From assembly GCF_021271205.1 (NCBI RefSeq), contig NZ_JAIWKS010000004.1, positions 1 to 64,000 of the forward strand: DNA of 64,000 nt, written 5' to 3'. The translations under genes and the position numbers were made by a program. The DNA is from Pseudomonas uvaldensis. Its GTDB lineage: Bacteria; Pseudomonadota; Gammaproteobacteria; Pseudomonadales; Pseudomonadaceae. Every line of letters starts with the position of its first letter. Position 1 is the stretch's first letter. The notes beneath the pieces are model-generated. The model saw only the letters and a program-made list of their open reading frames with translations. It ran no database searches and was not told where the DNA came from. Of this stretch, positions 34,737 to 44,128 are shown one piece after another.

Positions 34737-36070
34737 GGCCTGCTCGCGATAGCGGCCTCAGGATCGGGTGCGAACAACGCGGCAACCGCCCTCGGATTGG
34801 ACGGGAAGTAAAAATGCACGTAGGAAGCCGTCATCCGCCCCTGCCGGAAAACCGCCTCCGCCCCGCGCCCGCCATTGGGGCTATGGCCGCGGGCAATCGG
34901 CGCGAGTTCAGTACGGGTCAATGAATGATGATAGGTATGCCCTCGCAGAAGGCCTTCCGGCAGTTCCACCGATTGCAGGGCCAAGGCGGCCAGGCGTTTT
35001 TGCATCTGCGCATCACCCGGCAGCAGGCCCAGTAGCTCAGCGCAGGTCCCTTCGACATCGGTCAGCGAATCCAGCAGGTAGAGCATGCCGCCACATTCGG
35101 CCAACAAGGGTTTTCCCGCTTCGTGATGAGCACGGATCGCCGTCAGCATCGGCGTGTTTTGCGCCAAGGCAACGTGGTGCAACTCAGGGTAGCCGCCAGG
35201 CAGGTAAAGACTGTCCGCCTCGGGCAGCGCTGTGTCATGAATCGGCGAGAAGAAGCTCAGTTGCGCGCCCATGGCCCGCAGCAGGTCGAGGCTCGCGCCA
35301 TAGGTGAAAGCGAATGCTTCGTCCCGGGCCACGGCAATGCGCACGCCCTCGAGCAACGGTTGCGCAACGACCAACTCAGGTGCGGCGAACGTTACAGCGG
35401 GCGGCAGGGTCACTTCGCAACTGCTTGCCAACGCCTCGGCGGCGGCGTCGAGGCGCAGGTCCAAATCGTTCAACTCACGGGCCTGGACCAACCCGAGGTG
35501 GCGACTGGGTAATTCGATGCCGGTTTCGCGGGACAGCGCGCCATACCAGCGCAGACCTTCGGTCAGGCTGCCTTCGAGCAGTTGTGCATGGCGCAAAGTG
35601 CCGACCCGATTCGCCAGGACCCCGGCAAACGGCAAGTCCGGCTGATACCGAGCCAGTCCCAGCGCCAGCGCACCAAACGTTTGGGCCATCGCCGTCCCGT
35701 CGATCACCGCCAGCACCGGTACACCGAAATGCCGCGCCAGATCGGCACTGGAGGGCGTACCGTCGAACAACCCCATGACGCCTTCGATCAGGATCAGGTC
35801 CGCTTCGGCGGCGGCTTCCCACAACAACCGCCGGCTTTCCTGCTCGCCGACCATCCACATGTCCAACTGGTACACCGGCGCACCGCTGGCACGCTCAAGG
35901 ATCATCGGATCGAGAAAATCAGGACCGCACTTGAAGACACGCACGTTGCGCCCCTGGTTGCGATGCAACCGGGCCAGGGCGGCGGTGACGGTGGTCTTGC
36001 CCTGTCCCGAGGCCGGGGCGGCGATCAAAACCGCCGGGCACTGGCGACTGCTCATGCAAGGGTTGATCAC
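34733..36070 (-). CDS. cobB: cobyrinic acid a,c-diamide synthase
   Basis: A 445-residue two-domain enzyme. The N-terminal P-loop is APASGQGKTTVTAAL, followed by VRVFKCGPDFLDPMILERAS and EGVMGLFDGTPSS. The C-terminal GATase domain has LPGGYPELHHVALAQN and LLAECGGMLYLLDSL, with the active cysteine. It amidates the a and c carboxylates. The GTG at 36070 overlaps the cobO stop (GTGA) and has AAAGG nearby, so I keep it; an ATG at 36055 is the alternative. The sequence matches the aerobic CobB length. Confidence 0.95.
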   Translation of the reverse strand: MINPCMSSRQCPAVLIAAPASGQGKTTVTAALARLHRNQGRNVRVFKCGPDFLDPMILERASGAPVYQLDMWMVGEQESRRLLWEAAAEADLILIEGVMGLFDGTPSSADLARHFGVPVLAVIDGTAMAQTFGALALGLARYQPDLPFAGVLANRVGTLRHAQLLEGSLTEGLRWYGALSRETGIELPSRHLGLVQARELNDLDLRLDAAAEALASSCEVTLPPAVTFAAPELVVAQPLLEGVRIAVARDEAFAFTYGASLDLLRAMGAQLSFFSPIHDTALPEADSLYLPGGYPELHHVALAQNTPMLTAIRAHHEAGKPLLAECGGMLYLLDSLTDVEGTCAELLGLLPGDAQMQKRLAALALQSVELPEGLLRGHTYHHSLTRTELAPIARGHSPNGGRGAEAVFRQGRMTASYVHFYFPSNPRAVAALFAPDPEAAIASRP

Positions 36071-36693
36071 AGTTCGACGCCTTTCTGCGCCTTGATGCCG
36101 GCCTGGAAGGCATGTTTGATCATGCCCATCTCAGTCACGGTGTCCGCCAGTTCGATCATCTGCGGCTTGGCGCCACGACCGGTCACCACCACGTGTTGCA
36201 TGGGCGGACGGGCCTGTAAGTCGCCCAGCACCTGATCCAGATCCAGGTAACCGTGCTTGAGGGCGATGTTCAGTTCATCGAGCACCACCAGCCCAACGGA
36301 AGGGTCGCTCAGCAATTGGCGCGACACCGCCCAGGCCGCCTCGGCAGCGACGATGTCGCGTTGGCGGTCCTGGGTTTCCCAGGTGAAGCCCTCGCCCATG
36401 ACATGAAAACGCACCTGTTCCGGGAAGCGACGGAAGAACAGTTCCTCACCGGTGCTGTTGCGGCCCTTGATGAACTGCACCACCCCGCACTGCATACCGT
36501 GCCCCATGGCCCTGGCCAACATGCCGAAGGCCGAACTGCTCTTGCCCTTGCCGTTGCCGGTCAGCACCAGCAGCAGGCCGCACTCGTTCGGTGAGTTGGC
36601 GATACGCTCATCGATCACGGCTTTCTTGCGCAGCATGCGCGCCAGATGGCGCTCGTCGCGCTCGGACGCATCGGTGGTGGGGGAACCGGTCAT
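36067..36693 (-). CDS. cobO: cob(I)yrinic acid a,c-diamide adenosyltransferase
   Basis: A 208-residue CobA/CobO-type enzyme that adds the 5'-deoxyadenosyl ligand. The P-loop is LTGNGKGKSSSAFGMLARAM, followed by VVQFIKGRNSTGEELFF, LVVLDELNIALKHGYLDLDQ and VVVTGRGAKPQMIELADTVT. It is the first gene of the operon, directly behind the cobalamin riboswitch. Confidence 0.97.
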   Translation of the reverse strand: MTGSPTTDASERDERHLARMLRKKAVIDERIANSPNECGLLLVLTGNGKGKSSSAFGMLARAMGHGMQCGVVQFIKGRNSTGEELFFRRFPEQVRFHVMGEGFTWETQDRQRDIVAAEAAWAVSRQLLSDPSVGLVVLDELNIALKHGYLDLDQVLGDLQARPPMQHVVVTGRGAKPQMIELADTVTEMGMIKHAFQAGIKAQKGVEL

Positions 36694-36789
36694 GGGGGAA
36701 GCCTCCGTTGGGGACAGGATAACGGCGGGCGGGCACGAAAACAGACGGCAACAAGCCTGGCATCGCCCACCGTGATGCCGTTGGATGTA

Positions 36790-36980
36790 TCAGGCCGGTC
36801 TCCGGGCTCATGAGCGGCGCGATGCCGAGCTGCGCGCCTTCCCATGTCCGCGGACACAGTGGCCTAGGCGCAGCGTTGACTCATTTACCGTTGCGGGGGC
36901 AGCGCCGGGTTCGCATTGGCTCACCGGCTTCCCTGTTTCACTTTGTCGGCCTGCGACCACAAAGCACCTGAAACAAGCCG
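36790..36980 (-). promoter_or_regulatory. cobalamin riboswitch
   Basis: On the minus strand the conserved segments run in order: GGTGCTTTGTGG near the 5' end, GGGAAGCCGGTGAGCCAATGC, the core GCTGCCCCCGCAACGGTAA, a long variable stem GCTGCGCC...GGCGCGCAGC, and the terminal B12 box AGCCCGGAGACCGGCC (36793-36808). All are standard parts of the Cobalamin aptamer. The cobO start lies about 100 bases downstream. High adenosylcobalamin should shut the operon down. Outer boundaries are approximate. Confidence 0.93.
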
Positions 36981-37143
36981 CGAAGGTTAGAGGGTTGGGG
37001 TTGGAGCGTCAATTAAAGCTGCCGCAGGCTCAACGCCACTTATTGGCCCGAATCAATAAAGTGACGCCAATCTTGTGCCACGCTACAGCAAGTGATATCA
37101 AATGGGCATCACGACCCGATATCAATAACAAGAGGGCAAAAGC

Positions 37144-37728
37144 ATGCAAGGCATGATCATCAGCAATCCGAAACTGGAATTCCTGCGCCCGGTCCTGGAG
37201 CGCTGGTTCGACTGCATCGACCGGTATAACGCCGTGCGTGGCGATAACGACACCCCTTACTGGTTCGATGAAAAAGCCAATTTGGGATTGCTCTCGGCGG
37301 CCGCCTGGATGGCCGAGATGGTCACGCTTCAGCACACCCCGACCCGCAAGCAGAATGAAGAAGGCGAGCGCAACGTCAGCGCCGACTTGTTCATCGCCAG
37401 CACCGATGAGCGCGCCTTCATCCAGGCCACCCAGCGTTGGCCGAAGGTCAAGAGCCTCAACCTGACCCAGCCCCTGAGCGAGGCCGCCAGCGATGCCAAA
37501 CGCATCAGCTATGCCAGCGACCTGAAGCTGGGTTGTTTGTTCGTGGCGCCGCAGAAAGCCCAGCAAAGCACCACGCCCGAAGAGTTGCAGGACATGGTCG
37601 ATGAACTGCAGAAGGAAAACACCTGCGCCGTTGCCTGGTACTTCCCCTATGCCTATCGCAAGTTGCGCAACGAAGCCGGCCACTACCACCCGGGCATCGC
37701 CGTGCTGTTCAAACAGGCCCACGGCTGA
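37144..37728 (+). CDS. conserved hypothetical protein (194 residues)
   Basis: A soluble protein with no domain I can name. Distinct segments are LERWFDCIDRYNAVRGDNDT, PYWFDEKANLGLLSAAAWMA, RNVSADLFIASTDERAFIQA and AVAWYFPYAYRKLRNEAGHY. It is rich in aromatic residues and lacks a signal peptide. The ATG at 37144 follows AGAGGG at a good distance. It is transcribed away from the cob riboswitch and stands alone ahead of the sorbosone dehydrogenase. Confidence 0.8.
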   Translation: MQGMIISNPKLEFLRPVLERWFDCIDRYNAVRGDNDTPYWFDEKANLGLLSAAAWMAEMVTLQHTPTRKQNEEGERNVSADLFIASTDERAFIQATQRWPKVKSLNLTQPLSEAASDAKRISYASDLKLGCLFVAPQKAQQSTTPEELQDMVDELQKENTCAVAWYFPYAYRKLRNEAGHYHPGIAVLFKQAHG

Positions 37729-37818
37729 TGCCATAAGGTCCTGGCATAACCACAGGTTGAACCATCCCCGGTCTACGCTTCTCTATGAATAACCACATGC
37801 ATTCATAGGGAAGCCAGC

Positions 37819-39129
37819 ATGCTCAAGCCACCTCATCTCCTGACCATCGCCCTCGCCGCAGGGCTTGTCGCTTGTGGCGAGTCTTCCACGCTGCAAGTCT
37901 CCGATGGCACCGGCCCATCGCCAAAACTGCCCGAACCGAACAAGACCCTGATCCCCACCGTGAACATCGCCGAAGCCGTCGGCTGGCCGGAAGGCGCCAA
38001 GCCAACGCCGGCCCAGGGCCTGCAAGTGGCGGCATTCGCCGAAGGGCTGGACCATCCACGCTGGCTCTATGTGCTGCCCAACGGTGACGTGCTGGTGGCG
38101 GAAACCAATGCCCCACCCAAGCCGGACGATGCCAAGGGCATTCGTGGCTGGGTGATGAAGAAGGTCATGGGCCGCGCGGGCGCGGGCGTGCCGAGCCCCA
38201 ATCGCATCACGTTATTGCGTGATGCCAATCACGATGGCGTCGCCGAAACCCGCACGGTGTTCCTGGAAAATCTCAATTCGCCGTTCGGCATGACGCTGGT
38301 AGGCAGCGACTTGTATGTAGCCGACACCGATCGGCTGATCCGCTTCCCCTATAAGGAAGGCGATACGCAAATCAAGGCGCAACCCACCAAGGTCGTCGAC
38401 TTGCCGGGCGGCACGCTCAACCATCACTGGACCAAAAACGTCATCGCCAGCCGCGACGGCAGCAAGCTGTACGTCACCACCGGCTCGAACAGCAACGTCG
38501 CGGAGAACGGTATGGAGGCCGAAGAGGGGCGCGCGGCCATTTGGGAGGTGGACCGCGCCAGCGGTAGCCACCGCATCTTCGCCTCGGGCCTGCGCAACCC
38601 CAACGGCCTGGCTTGGGAACCGCGCAGCGGAGCGTTATGGACGGCGGTAAACGAACGGGATGAGATCGGCAGCGACCTGGTGCCGGATTACATCACCTCG
38701 GTCAAGGACGGTGCCTTCTACGGCTGGCCATACAGCTACTACGGGCAACACGTCGACGCACGGGTAGAACCTCAAAACCCGGAAATGGTGGCCAAAGCCA
38801 TCGCCCCGGACTATGCCGTCGGCCCACACACCGCGTCGCTGGGCCTGACCTTCGCCGAAGGCAGCAGCCTGCCCGCACCGTTTACCGAAGGAGCATTCGT
38901 CGGACAACACGGCTCATGGAACCGTAAGCCCCACAGTGGCTATAAAGTGATTTTCGTGCCGTTCAACGGTGGCAAGCCGACGGGTCAACCAGTCGATGTG
39001 CTGACCGGCTTCCTGAACGCTGACGAAAAAGCCCAGGGCCGCCCGGTGGGCGTGGTGATCGATAAGCAAGGTGGGTTGCTGGTAGCCGATGACGTGGGGA
39101 ACAAGGTTTGGCGGGTGTCGGGAAAATAG
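37819..39129 (+). CDS. PQQ-dependent sorbosone dehydrogenase-family lipoprotein
   Basis: A 436-residue lipoprotein with lipobox Cys19 (GLVACG). A six-bladed beta-propeller of the sorbosone/soluble glucose dehydrogenase type follows: [92 protein letters not shown] and [20 protein letters not shown]. Such enzymes oxidise sugars or aldehydes with PQQ. The true substrate is not known. The ATG is preceded by TAGGGAAGCC. It ends at a REP-like hairpin. Confidence 0.88.
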   Translation: MLKPPHLLTIALAAGLVACGESSTLQVSDGTGPSPKLPEPNKTLIPTVNIAEAVGWPEGAKPTPAQGLQVAAFAEGLDHPRWLYVLPNGDVLVAETNAPPKPDDAKGIRGWVMKKVMGRAGAGVPSPNRITLLRDANHDGVAETRTVFLENLNSPFGMTLVGSDLYVADTDRLIRFPYKEGDTQIKAQPTKVVDLPGGTLNHHWTKNVIASRDGSKLYVTTGSNSNVAENGMEAEEGRAAIWEVDRASGSHRIFASGLRNPNGLAWEPRSGALWTAVNERDEIGSDLVPDYITSVKDGAFYGWPYSYYGQHVDARVEPQNPEMVAKAIAPDYAVGPHTASLGLTFAEGSSLPAPFTEGAFVGQHGSWNRKPHSGYKVIFVPFNGGKPTGQPVDVLTGFLNADEKAQGRPVGVVIDKQGGLLVADDVGNKVWRVSGK

Positions 39130-39134
39130 TCCCC

Positions 39135-39165
39135 TGTGGCGCGGGGGAGTCACTCCCTCGCCACA
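39135..39165. repeat. single REP-like hairpin (GTGGCGxGGGAG class)
   Basis: TGTGGCG / CGCCACA with an inner GGGAGT/ACTCCC stem forms a nearly perfect hairpin between the dehydrogenase and the convergent NlpC/P60 gene. It probably also acts as a terminator. Confidence 0.6.
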
Positions 39166-39174
39166 ACCCATGCA

Positions 39175-39708
39175 TCAGGGATTACGCGCCAGGTGTTCCG
39201 GCTGCAGAACGCGCTTGGCACTGAGGTAGGCTTTTTGCCAATAGGCCTTGGACAAACTGTCGAGTTTGACCGTACCACCGGTAGCCGGCGCATGGACGAA
39301 ACGGCCTTCTCCGACATAAATGCCGGCGTGGCTCACCTGGGAGCCGCCGTTGGTGGCGAAGAAAATCAGGTCCCCGCTCTGCAATGCGTCCTTGCCGACG
39401 TCCGGGGCTCGCATGCCGATCATTTCACGGGTCGAGCGCGGCAGGGAAATACCGGCTGCGTCGCGGTAGACGTAACCGATCAAGCCACTGCAATCGAATC
39501 CCGAGTCGGGCGTGTTGCCGCCCCAGCGATAAGGTGTACCCACCAGGCCCAGCGCTCTGAAGAGCACATCTTCGGCGGCCGGGGATATGGGCTGCGAAGG
39601 AGCAAATACGACCGGGGCCCGTACGGGTGCGGGGGCTGGAGCACGACTTGAACACGCGCCCAGCAGCGTGACGAGGAGCAGGAGAGCGAAGCGGGCCGGC
39701 GTCGACAT
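39175..39708 (-). CDS. NlpC/P60 peptidase lipoprotein, paralog 1
   Basis: A 177-residue lipoprotein with lipobox Cys19 (TLLGACSS). A proline-rich linker leads to an NlpC/P60 domain with the catalytic cysteine in TPDSGFDCSGLIGYVYRDA. The histidine is in GSQVSHAGIYVGEGRFVHAP. It probably cleaves a peptide bond in the peptidoglycan stem. The second paralog lies 166 bases upstream on the same strand. Confidence 0.92.
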   Translation of the reverse strand: MSTPARFALLLLVTLLGACSSRAPAPAPVRAPVVFAPSQPISPAAEDVLFRALGLVGTPYRWGGNTPDSGFDCSGLIGYVYRDAAGISLPRSTREMIGMRAPDVGKDALQSGDLIFFATNGGSQVSHAGIYVGEGRFVHAPATGGTVKLDSLSKAYWQKAYLSAKRVLQPEHLARNP

Positions 39709-39764
39709 AGGCGAAACAATCCTGATCGGGATTCGGCGTTTTCCACCGAAGGCATGAAAACAAG

Positions 39765-39789
39765 TCCGCCCGCGTAGTACGCAGGCGGA
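39765..39789 (-). terminator. hairpin between the two NlpC/P60 genes
   Basis: TCCGCC-GCGT / ACGC-GGCGGA is followed on the minus strand by CTTGTTTTC. It is a candidate intrinsic terminator of paralog 2. Confidence 0.5.
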
Positions 39790-39827
39790 TTGCCATCAAT
39801 CAATGATCAAGGATTCTAGCGGCTATG

Positions 39828-39860
39828 AGGCAAACTTCAAGTAAGACTTTAAGTTTGCCT
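39828..39860 (-). repeat. 10-bp inverted repeat behind NlpC/P60 paralog 2
   Basis: AGGCAAACTT (39828-39837) and AAGTTTGCCT (39851-39860) lie 15 bases after the stop codon of paralog 2. The hairpin is AT-rich with no clear U-tract; a regulatory or terminator role is possible. Confidence 0.5.
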
Positions 39861-39874
39861 TATAAACTGTGCGC

Positions 39875-40501
39875 TTACTTGCGAGCAGTGACCACCGTCG
39901 GAGCCATGGCAAGGGCGCGCTTGGCTTCGATGAAGGTCTTGCTCCAGTAGCTGTCGCCGAGGCTGTCGATACGCACGCCACCGCTGCGACGACTGCTGGA
40001 ATGGATGAACTGGTTGTCGCCCAGGTAAATGCCAGCATGGCTGACACGTCCACGACGCCCGTTGGTGCTGAAGAACAGCAGGTCACCCGGCTCCAGTTGA
40101 TTGCGGGCTACCAGTGGGGCGTCGACGTTGATCATTTCACGCGTGGAGCGCGGCAGGTTCATGCCGGCTTCCTCGCGGAACAGATAACCGATGAAACCGC
40201 TGCAATCGAAGCCAGCCTCGGAGGTGCCGCCAAAACGGTAGCGCGTACCGATCAGAGACATGCCGCGCTCCAGGATGCTGTCGGCCAGCACGGGAAGCTG
40301 ATAAGGCTTGTTGCTGGCGAAGGCCGCCAGCTCTTTGTCGGAAGCCACTTCTTCCTGGAACGCAACGGAGGAAGACTGGGCGGTAACGGAATTCTTGACC
40401 TGGGGTTGCTGCACTTGCTGGGTCACTGGAGAGTGGGCAGCGCAACCGAACAACAGGGTAACGAGTGCGAGAGGCACGAGGGGTGCGAAGCGATTTAGCA
40501 T
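39875..40501 (-). CDS. NlpC/P60 peptidase lipoprotein, paralog 2
   Basis: A 208-residue lipoprotein with lipobox Cys18 after LVTLLFG (FGCAAHSP). The NlpC/P60 domain has FGGTSEAGFDCSGFIGYLFR with the catalytic cysteine and GRRGRVSHAGIYLGDNQFIH with the histidine. It is closely similar to paralog 1 in the domain but has a longer, glutamine-rich linker. The ATG at 40501 is chosen because it starts the signal peptide; the ORF extends 36 codons further with no signal. Confidence 0.92.
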   Translation of the reverse strand: MLNRFAPLVPLALVTLLFGCAAHSPVTQQVQQPQVKNSVTAQSSSVAFQEEVASDKELAAFASNKPYQLPVLADSILERGMSLIGTRYRFGGTSEAGFDCSGFIGYLFREEAGMNLPRSTREMINVDAPLVARNQLEPGDLLFFSTNGRRGRVSHAGIYLGDNQFIHSSSRRSGGVRIDSLGDSYWSKTFIEAKRALAMAPTVVTARK

Positions 40502-40713
40502 GGGCACGACCGTGGCTGTAGTTGTAAAGATGGCGAGACTATGCCCTCTATCGAAATCATTTGCAAATTCAATCGATAAAAATGTGACTTCCAGGTTTTG
40601 CCGCCACATCTAAGCGCTTAAGCCCATTTTGAATGACGCGTGGCCTGCAACCCAGCAGCGCCGCGGATTTCGCCCTGCGCAAAGCAGGCCAAGAGCCACT
40701 AGTCGGACAGGTT

Positions 40714-41418
40714 CTACCAGCCCAGGGTTTCTTTCAAAAATGGAATGGTCAGCTTGCGCTGGGCCTGAAGAGAGGCCTGGTCGAGACGTTCGAGCAATTC
40801 GAACAATGCACTCATGCTGCGAGTGCCACGAGTGAGGATAAAGTGTCCGACCTCATCGGTCAGGTGCAGTCCGCGCCGGGAGGCACGTAGTTGCAAGGCG
40901 CGGAGTTTGTCTTCGTCGGAAAGCGGCCGCATCTGGAAGATCAACGCCAGGGTGAGACGGGACTTGAGGTCCGCCAGCTTCACGGGTAGCTCCCGTGGCG
41001 ACGTCGATGCGGCAATCAGCAAGCGCCGACCGCTATCGCGCAACCGATTGAACAGATGGAACAGCGCTTCTTCCCAGTCGGCCTTGCCGGCCACTGCCTG
41101 GAGATCGTCCAGGCAGACCAGCTCGTATTGCTCCAGGTTGTCGAGGATCTCGACACCACGATCCAGCAACTCGGCCAATGGCAAGTACACCGCTGGCTCA
41201 CCCAACTGCTCGAACCTCAGGCAAGCCGCCTGCAACAGATGCGTACGCCCTACCCCATCCTTGCCCCAGAGGTAAATCAGACTCTCGGTCCAGCCGGCGT
41301 CGGCTTCGCATAGTCGCTCGACATAGCCGAGTGCAGCGGCATTGGCGCCTGGGTAGTAGTTGACGAAGGTGGCGTCATCACGCAGACGCACACCTAGGGG
41401 CAGCTGAATCGGTTTCAT
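40714..41418 (-). CDS. hda: DnaA-regulatory inactivator Hda
   Basis: A 234-residue AAA+ protein related to DnaA domain III. Start MKPIQLPLGVRLRDDATFVN and YYPGANAAALGYVERL fit Hda. The Walker A is LWGKDGVGRTHLLQA (variant GKDGVGRTH), and Walker B is LVCLDDLQAVAG. The sensor-type RLTLALIFQMRPLSDEDKLR and LLERLDQASLQAQRKLTIPF follow. With the beta clamp it stimulates ATP-DnaA hydrolysis. The long N-terminal ORF extension is rejected: the ATG at 41418 gives the family length. Confidence 0.93.
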   Translation of the reverse strand: MKPIQLPLGVRLRDDATFVNYYPGANAAALGYVERLCEADAGWTESLIYLWGKDGVGRTHLLQAACLRFEQLGEPAVYLPLAELLDRGVEILDNLEQYELVCLDDLQAVAGKADWEEALFHLFNRLRDSGRRLLIAASTSPRELPVKLADLKSRLTLALIFQMRPLSDEDKLRALQLRASRRGLHLTDEVGHFILTRGTRSMSALFELLERLDQASLQAQRKLTIPFLKETLGW

Positions 41419-41600
41419 GCTGGCTGGACAGTTCCTGGGAACCGTTAGTGGCCTCTGTGTAAAGTTCGCAAAGTTTATACTCGTGAAGCGGGCCGCACAA
41501 TGCGCCGGTCTGCGAGCAAAATCAAAGGTTTGCAACGGCAACGAGGCGCGGTGACGGTTTCGCTGACACCGGGGCGACCGCTCTCGTCGCTCATCCTGCC

Positions 41601-42674
41601 CTACAGATCGGGCTCTTCGACACCACTGTAGAGGTCCGAATCCTTGTACAGGTCACGCGCATGGCGCACCAGCACCATGATGACGGCCGCCACCGGCAGC
41701 GCCAGCAAAATCCCGGTAAAACCGAACAACTCGCCACCCGCCAAAATCGCGAAGATCACCGCCACGGGATGCAGGCCAATGCGATCCCCCACCAGCAACG
41801 GAGTCAACACCATACCCTCGAGGGCCTGGCCGACCATGAATACCGCCACGATGCCGATCATGGGATAGAGATCCCCGCCGAACTGGAACAACCCGGCAAT
41901 CAACGCCGCGCCAATACCGATCACGAACCCCATATACGGCACGATGGCCGCCAGCCCCGCGATCATGCCGATCAACAGGCCCAACTCCAGCCCCACCAAC
42001 ATCAGCCCCGCCGCGTAGATGAAACCCAGCGCCACCATCACCAGCAACTGCCCGCGCACGAACGCACCCAGTACCTCGTGACACTCGCCAGTGAGGGTCA
42101 TGATCCGCTCCTCACGATGACGCGGCAGCAGAATGCGGATCTTGGCCATCATCAGGTCCCAGTCACGCAGCAGATAAAAGCTCACCACGGGGATCAACAC
42201 AAGATTCGCCAGCCAGCCGATCAGCGCCAGGCTGGAAGCGGTGGCCTGGCTCAGCACCACGCCGACGATGTCGGTGGTCTGGCCCATGTGCTCGCTGATG
42301 GCAGCCTTGACCCTGTCGAATTTCCAGAAGCCGTCGGCCAGGCCCAGCTTGGACTGCACCCATGGCACCGCCGTGTGCTGCAGCCAGTCGAGCATCTGCG
42401 GCGCCAGCTCGTACAGGCGCAGCAGTTGCTTGGCCAGCATGGGGATCAATACCAGCAACAGTGCGCCAATGATCAGGGTGAACAAGGCAAACACCGCCAC
42501 CACACCCCAGGTTCGAGACAAGCCGAGTTTTTCCAGGCGATCCACCACTGGATCGAACAGGTAAGCCAACAGCAGCGCGACCAGGAACGGCGTCAGGATC
42601 GGATGCAACAAATAGATAAACGCGAACAGCAGGGCGACCCCACCCAACCAGAACCAACGCCGCGTATCGCCCAT
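41601..42674 (-). CDS. AI-2E/PerM-family membrane protein
   Basis: A 357-residue protein with about eight membrane helices. LHPILTPFLVALLLAYLFDP near the start, FLLRDWDLM-like region FYLLRDWDLMMAKI, VPYMGFVIGIGAALIAG and LGLLIGMIAGLAAIVPYMGF are the family signature. The family includes TqsA and PerM; members may be transporters or Na+/H+ antiporters. Located between hda and DUF2066 as in other Pseudomonas. Function unknown in this organism. Confidence 0.88.
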   Translation of the reverse strand: MGDTRRWFWLGGVALLFAFIYLLHPILTPFLVALLLAYLFDPVVDRLEKLGLSRTWGVVAVFALFTLIIGALLLVLIPMLAKQLLRLYELAPQMLDWLQHTAVPWVQSKLGLADGFWKFDRVKAAISEHMGQTTDIVGVVLSQATASSLALIGWLANLVLIPVVSFYLLRDWDLMMAKIRILLPRHREERIMTLTGECHEVLGAFVRGQLLVMVALGFIYAAGLMLVGLELGLLIGMIAGLAAIVPYMGFVIGIGAALIAGLFQFGGDLYPMIGIVAVFMVGQALEGMVLTPLLVGDRIGLHPVAVIFAILAGGELFGFTGILLALPVAAVIMVLVRHARDLYKDSDLYSGVEEPDL

Positions 42675-42706
42675 GAACCACTCCTGGCTATATAGAAGAA
42701 AGAAAT

Positions 42707-43765
42707 TTACCAGCGAAACCGCAGGTTGGCCGTCGGCGCGGGGGCCGGCGCTGCGACTGGAACCGAACCGTCCGCGGCCGGTTGCGGCGCGGGTACCGGC
42801 GCGACAGCCTCTCCAGCCGGAATTTCCTGGAGTTTCGCCAGGGCCAGCTGCGCCTTCAGTTGCTCTGCGCTGCCGTTGACCCGATAGACGATCCGGTCCC
42901 CTTCCACACGCTGCAACTGCCCGCCGAACGGCTCGAGCAAACGCCCGAGCGCAGCATAACGCTCGAAATTCATGCCCTGTACTTCCAGCAACTGTTCAGT
43001 GGCCACTCCTGGCTTGGCGACGAAACGCGGAGCCAGACGCTGACTCACCGCCAGCATCACCGCGTCGGCCAACGCAGCTGCATCGGCGCCCTGGACGCTG
43101 CCCTGTTCGCGCTGATCTCCCAGCCACAGCCGCCATGTCCCGCGCCATTGGCCGCCCTCCTCCTTGGCATGGACCGCCAGCAAGGCATCGGCGCCATAAC
43201 GCTCCGACACATCGCGCAACGGTGCCGGATCAGTGCCTTCCAGATTCGGTGCAGTGGCGACGATCTGCTCGCTCAAGTCCGCCAACGGCAGCTGCAACGG
43301 CAAGCCGCGATGCTGGGCGGCGCGGCGCAGCGGCGTGGCGCTGGCCTGGCCATCACCCACCAGGCTTGACCCTTCCGTCGAATCGTTCAGCCACCAGCCA
43401 AGGATCGAAGGACGATTCGCGCCCCACAGCGACAGCCCCGCCGAACGCAAGGCGCGATCGGTACTCGCCGGATCGAAATCCACCTTGAGGCTCTCGGGAG
43501 GGCCGGCGTCATAGCCATATTGAAGAATGATCTGCTGCGGATCCTTGCGGATCGCCTCCAAGCCAGGATTCTGCACGGCCTTGGCGTCGCCGGTCAGGCG
43601 CAGCACCAGCGTGTCCAGGGCGCGTAGCGTCGCCTGATTACGCTCGTCGGGCGACTGGCTGCTGACAGGCTCATACACTTGATAAAGGCCATTGAGGGTT
43701 TCGGCATGGCTCGCCAGGCTGATCAACGACAGGCAGCCCACAGACAAGAATTTGAACAGACGCAT
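42707..43765 (-). CDS. DUF2066 exported protein
   Basis: A 352-residue protein with a signal peptide (MRLFKFLSVGCLSLISLASH-AETL). The DUF2066 body includes RNQATLRALDTLVLRLTGDA, LQYGYDAGPPESLKVDFDP, ILGWWLNDSTEG and GADALLAVHAKEEGGQWRGT. The C-terminus is proline/alanine-rich. The ATG at 43765 is selected because it begins the signal. Function unknown; conserved opposite purM in pseudomonads. Confidence 0.85.
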   Translation of the reverse strand: MRLFKFLSVGCLSLISLASHAETLNGLYQVYEPVSSQSPDERNQATLRALDTLVLRLTGDAKAVQNPGLEAIRKDPQQIILQYGYDAGPPESLKVDFDPASTDRALRSAGLSLWGANRPSILGWWLNDSTEGSSLVGDGQASATPLRRAAQHRGLPLQLPLADLSEQIVATAPNLEGTDPAPLRDVSERYGADALLAVHAKEEGGQWRGTWRLWLGDQREQGSVQGADAAALADAVMLAVSQRLAPRFVAKPGVATEQLLEVQGMNFERYAALGRLLEPFGGQLQRVEGDRIVYRVNGSAEQLKAQLALAKLQEIPAGEAVAPVPAPQPAADGSVPVAAPAPAPTANLRFRW

Positions 43766-44128
43766 GGAAGATTCCCGAGCATGGATGGCTGGAACAGGCC
43801 GAGTGAAGAAAACGAGCATGGATGTGACCACCGCTTGCGGCAAAACACTCACGCACCGATGGAAGTTTTGCACGGTCGTCACAATAGCCGGTTACGACTA
43901 CACCTTATACAGCCGCGCCGCGCAGCACCAATAGAAGAAATCTCGGTTTTTTCCATGGATATGGCCCTGCCCGTCGGCGCGAGGATGGCCGCTGCCCGAC
44001 AAGCCTGATAAAATCGCGCGCCTTCGCAGACCGGCAACGGCTGGGCACCCGGAATCATCCGCACAACGGTTGTTCACGGCCCGGCGACCGGTCGTTACCC
44101 AGAAATCCCCCCTTTAAAGGCCTGGATC
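43766..44128. other. 363-base divergent intergenic region (DUF2066 / purM)
   Basis: No gene is visible. It holds the promoters for DUF2066 on the minus strand and purM on the plus strand, with a long leader ahead of purM that contains GC-rich CCGGCGACCGG-like inverted repeats near 44080. No riboswitch motif was recognised. Confidence 0.5.
44006..44014 (+). promoter_or_regulatory. extended -10 promoter of purMN (candidate)
   Basis: TGATAAAAT gives an extended -10 (TGn TAAAAT), with only a weak -35 17 bases upstream. It is about 115 bases ahead of the purM start. Confidence 0.45.
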
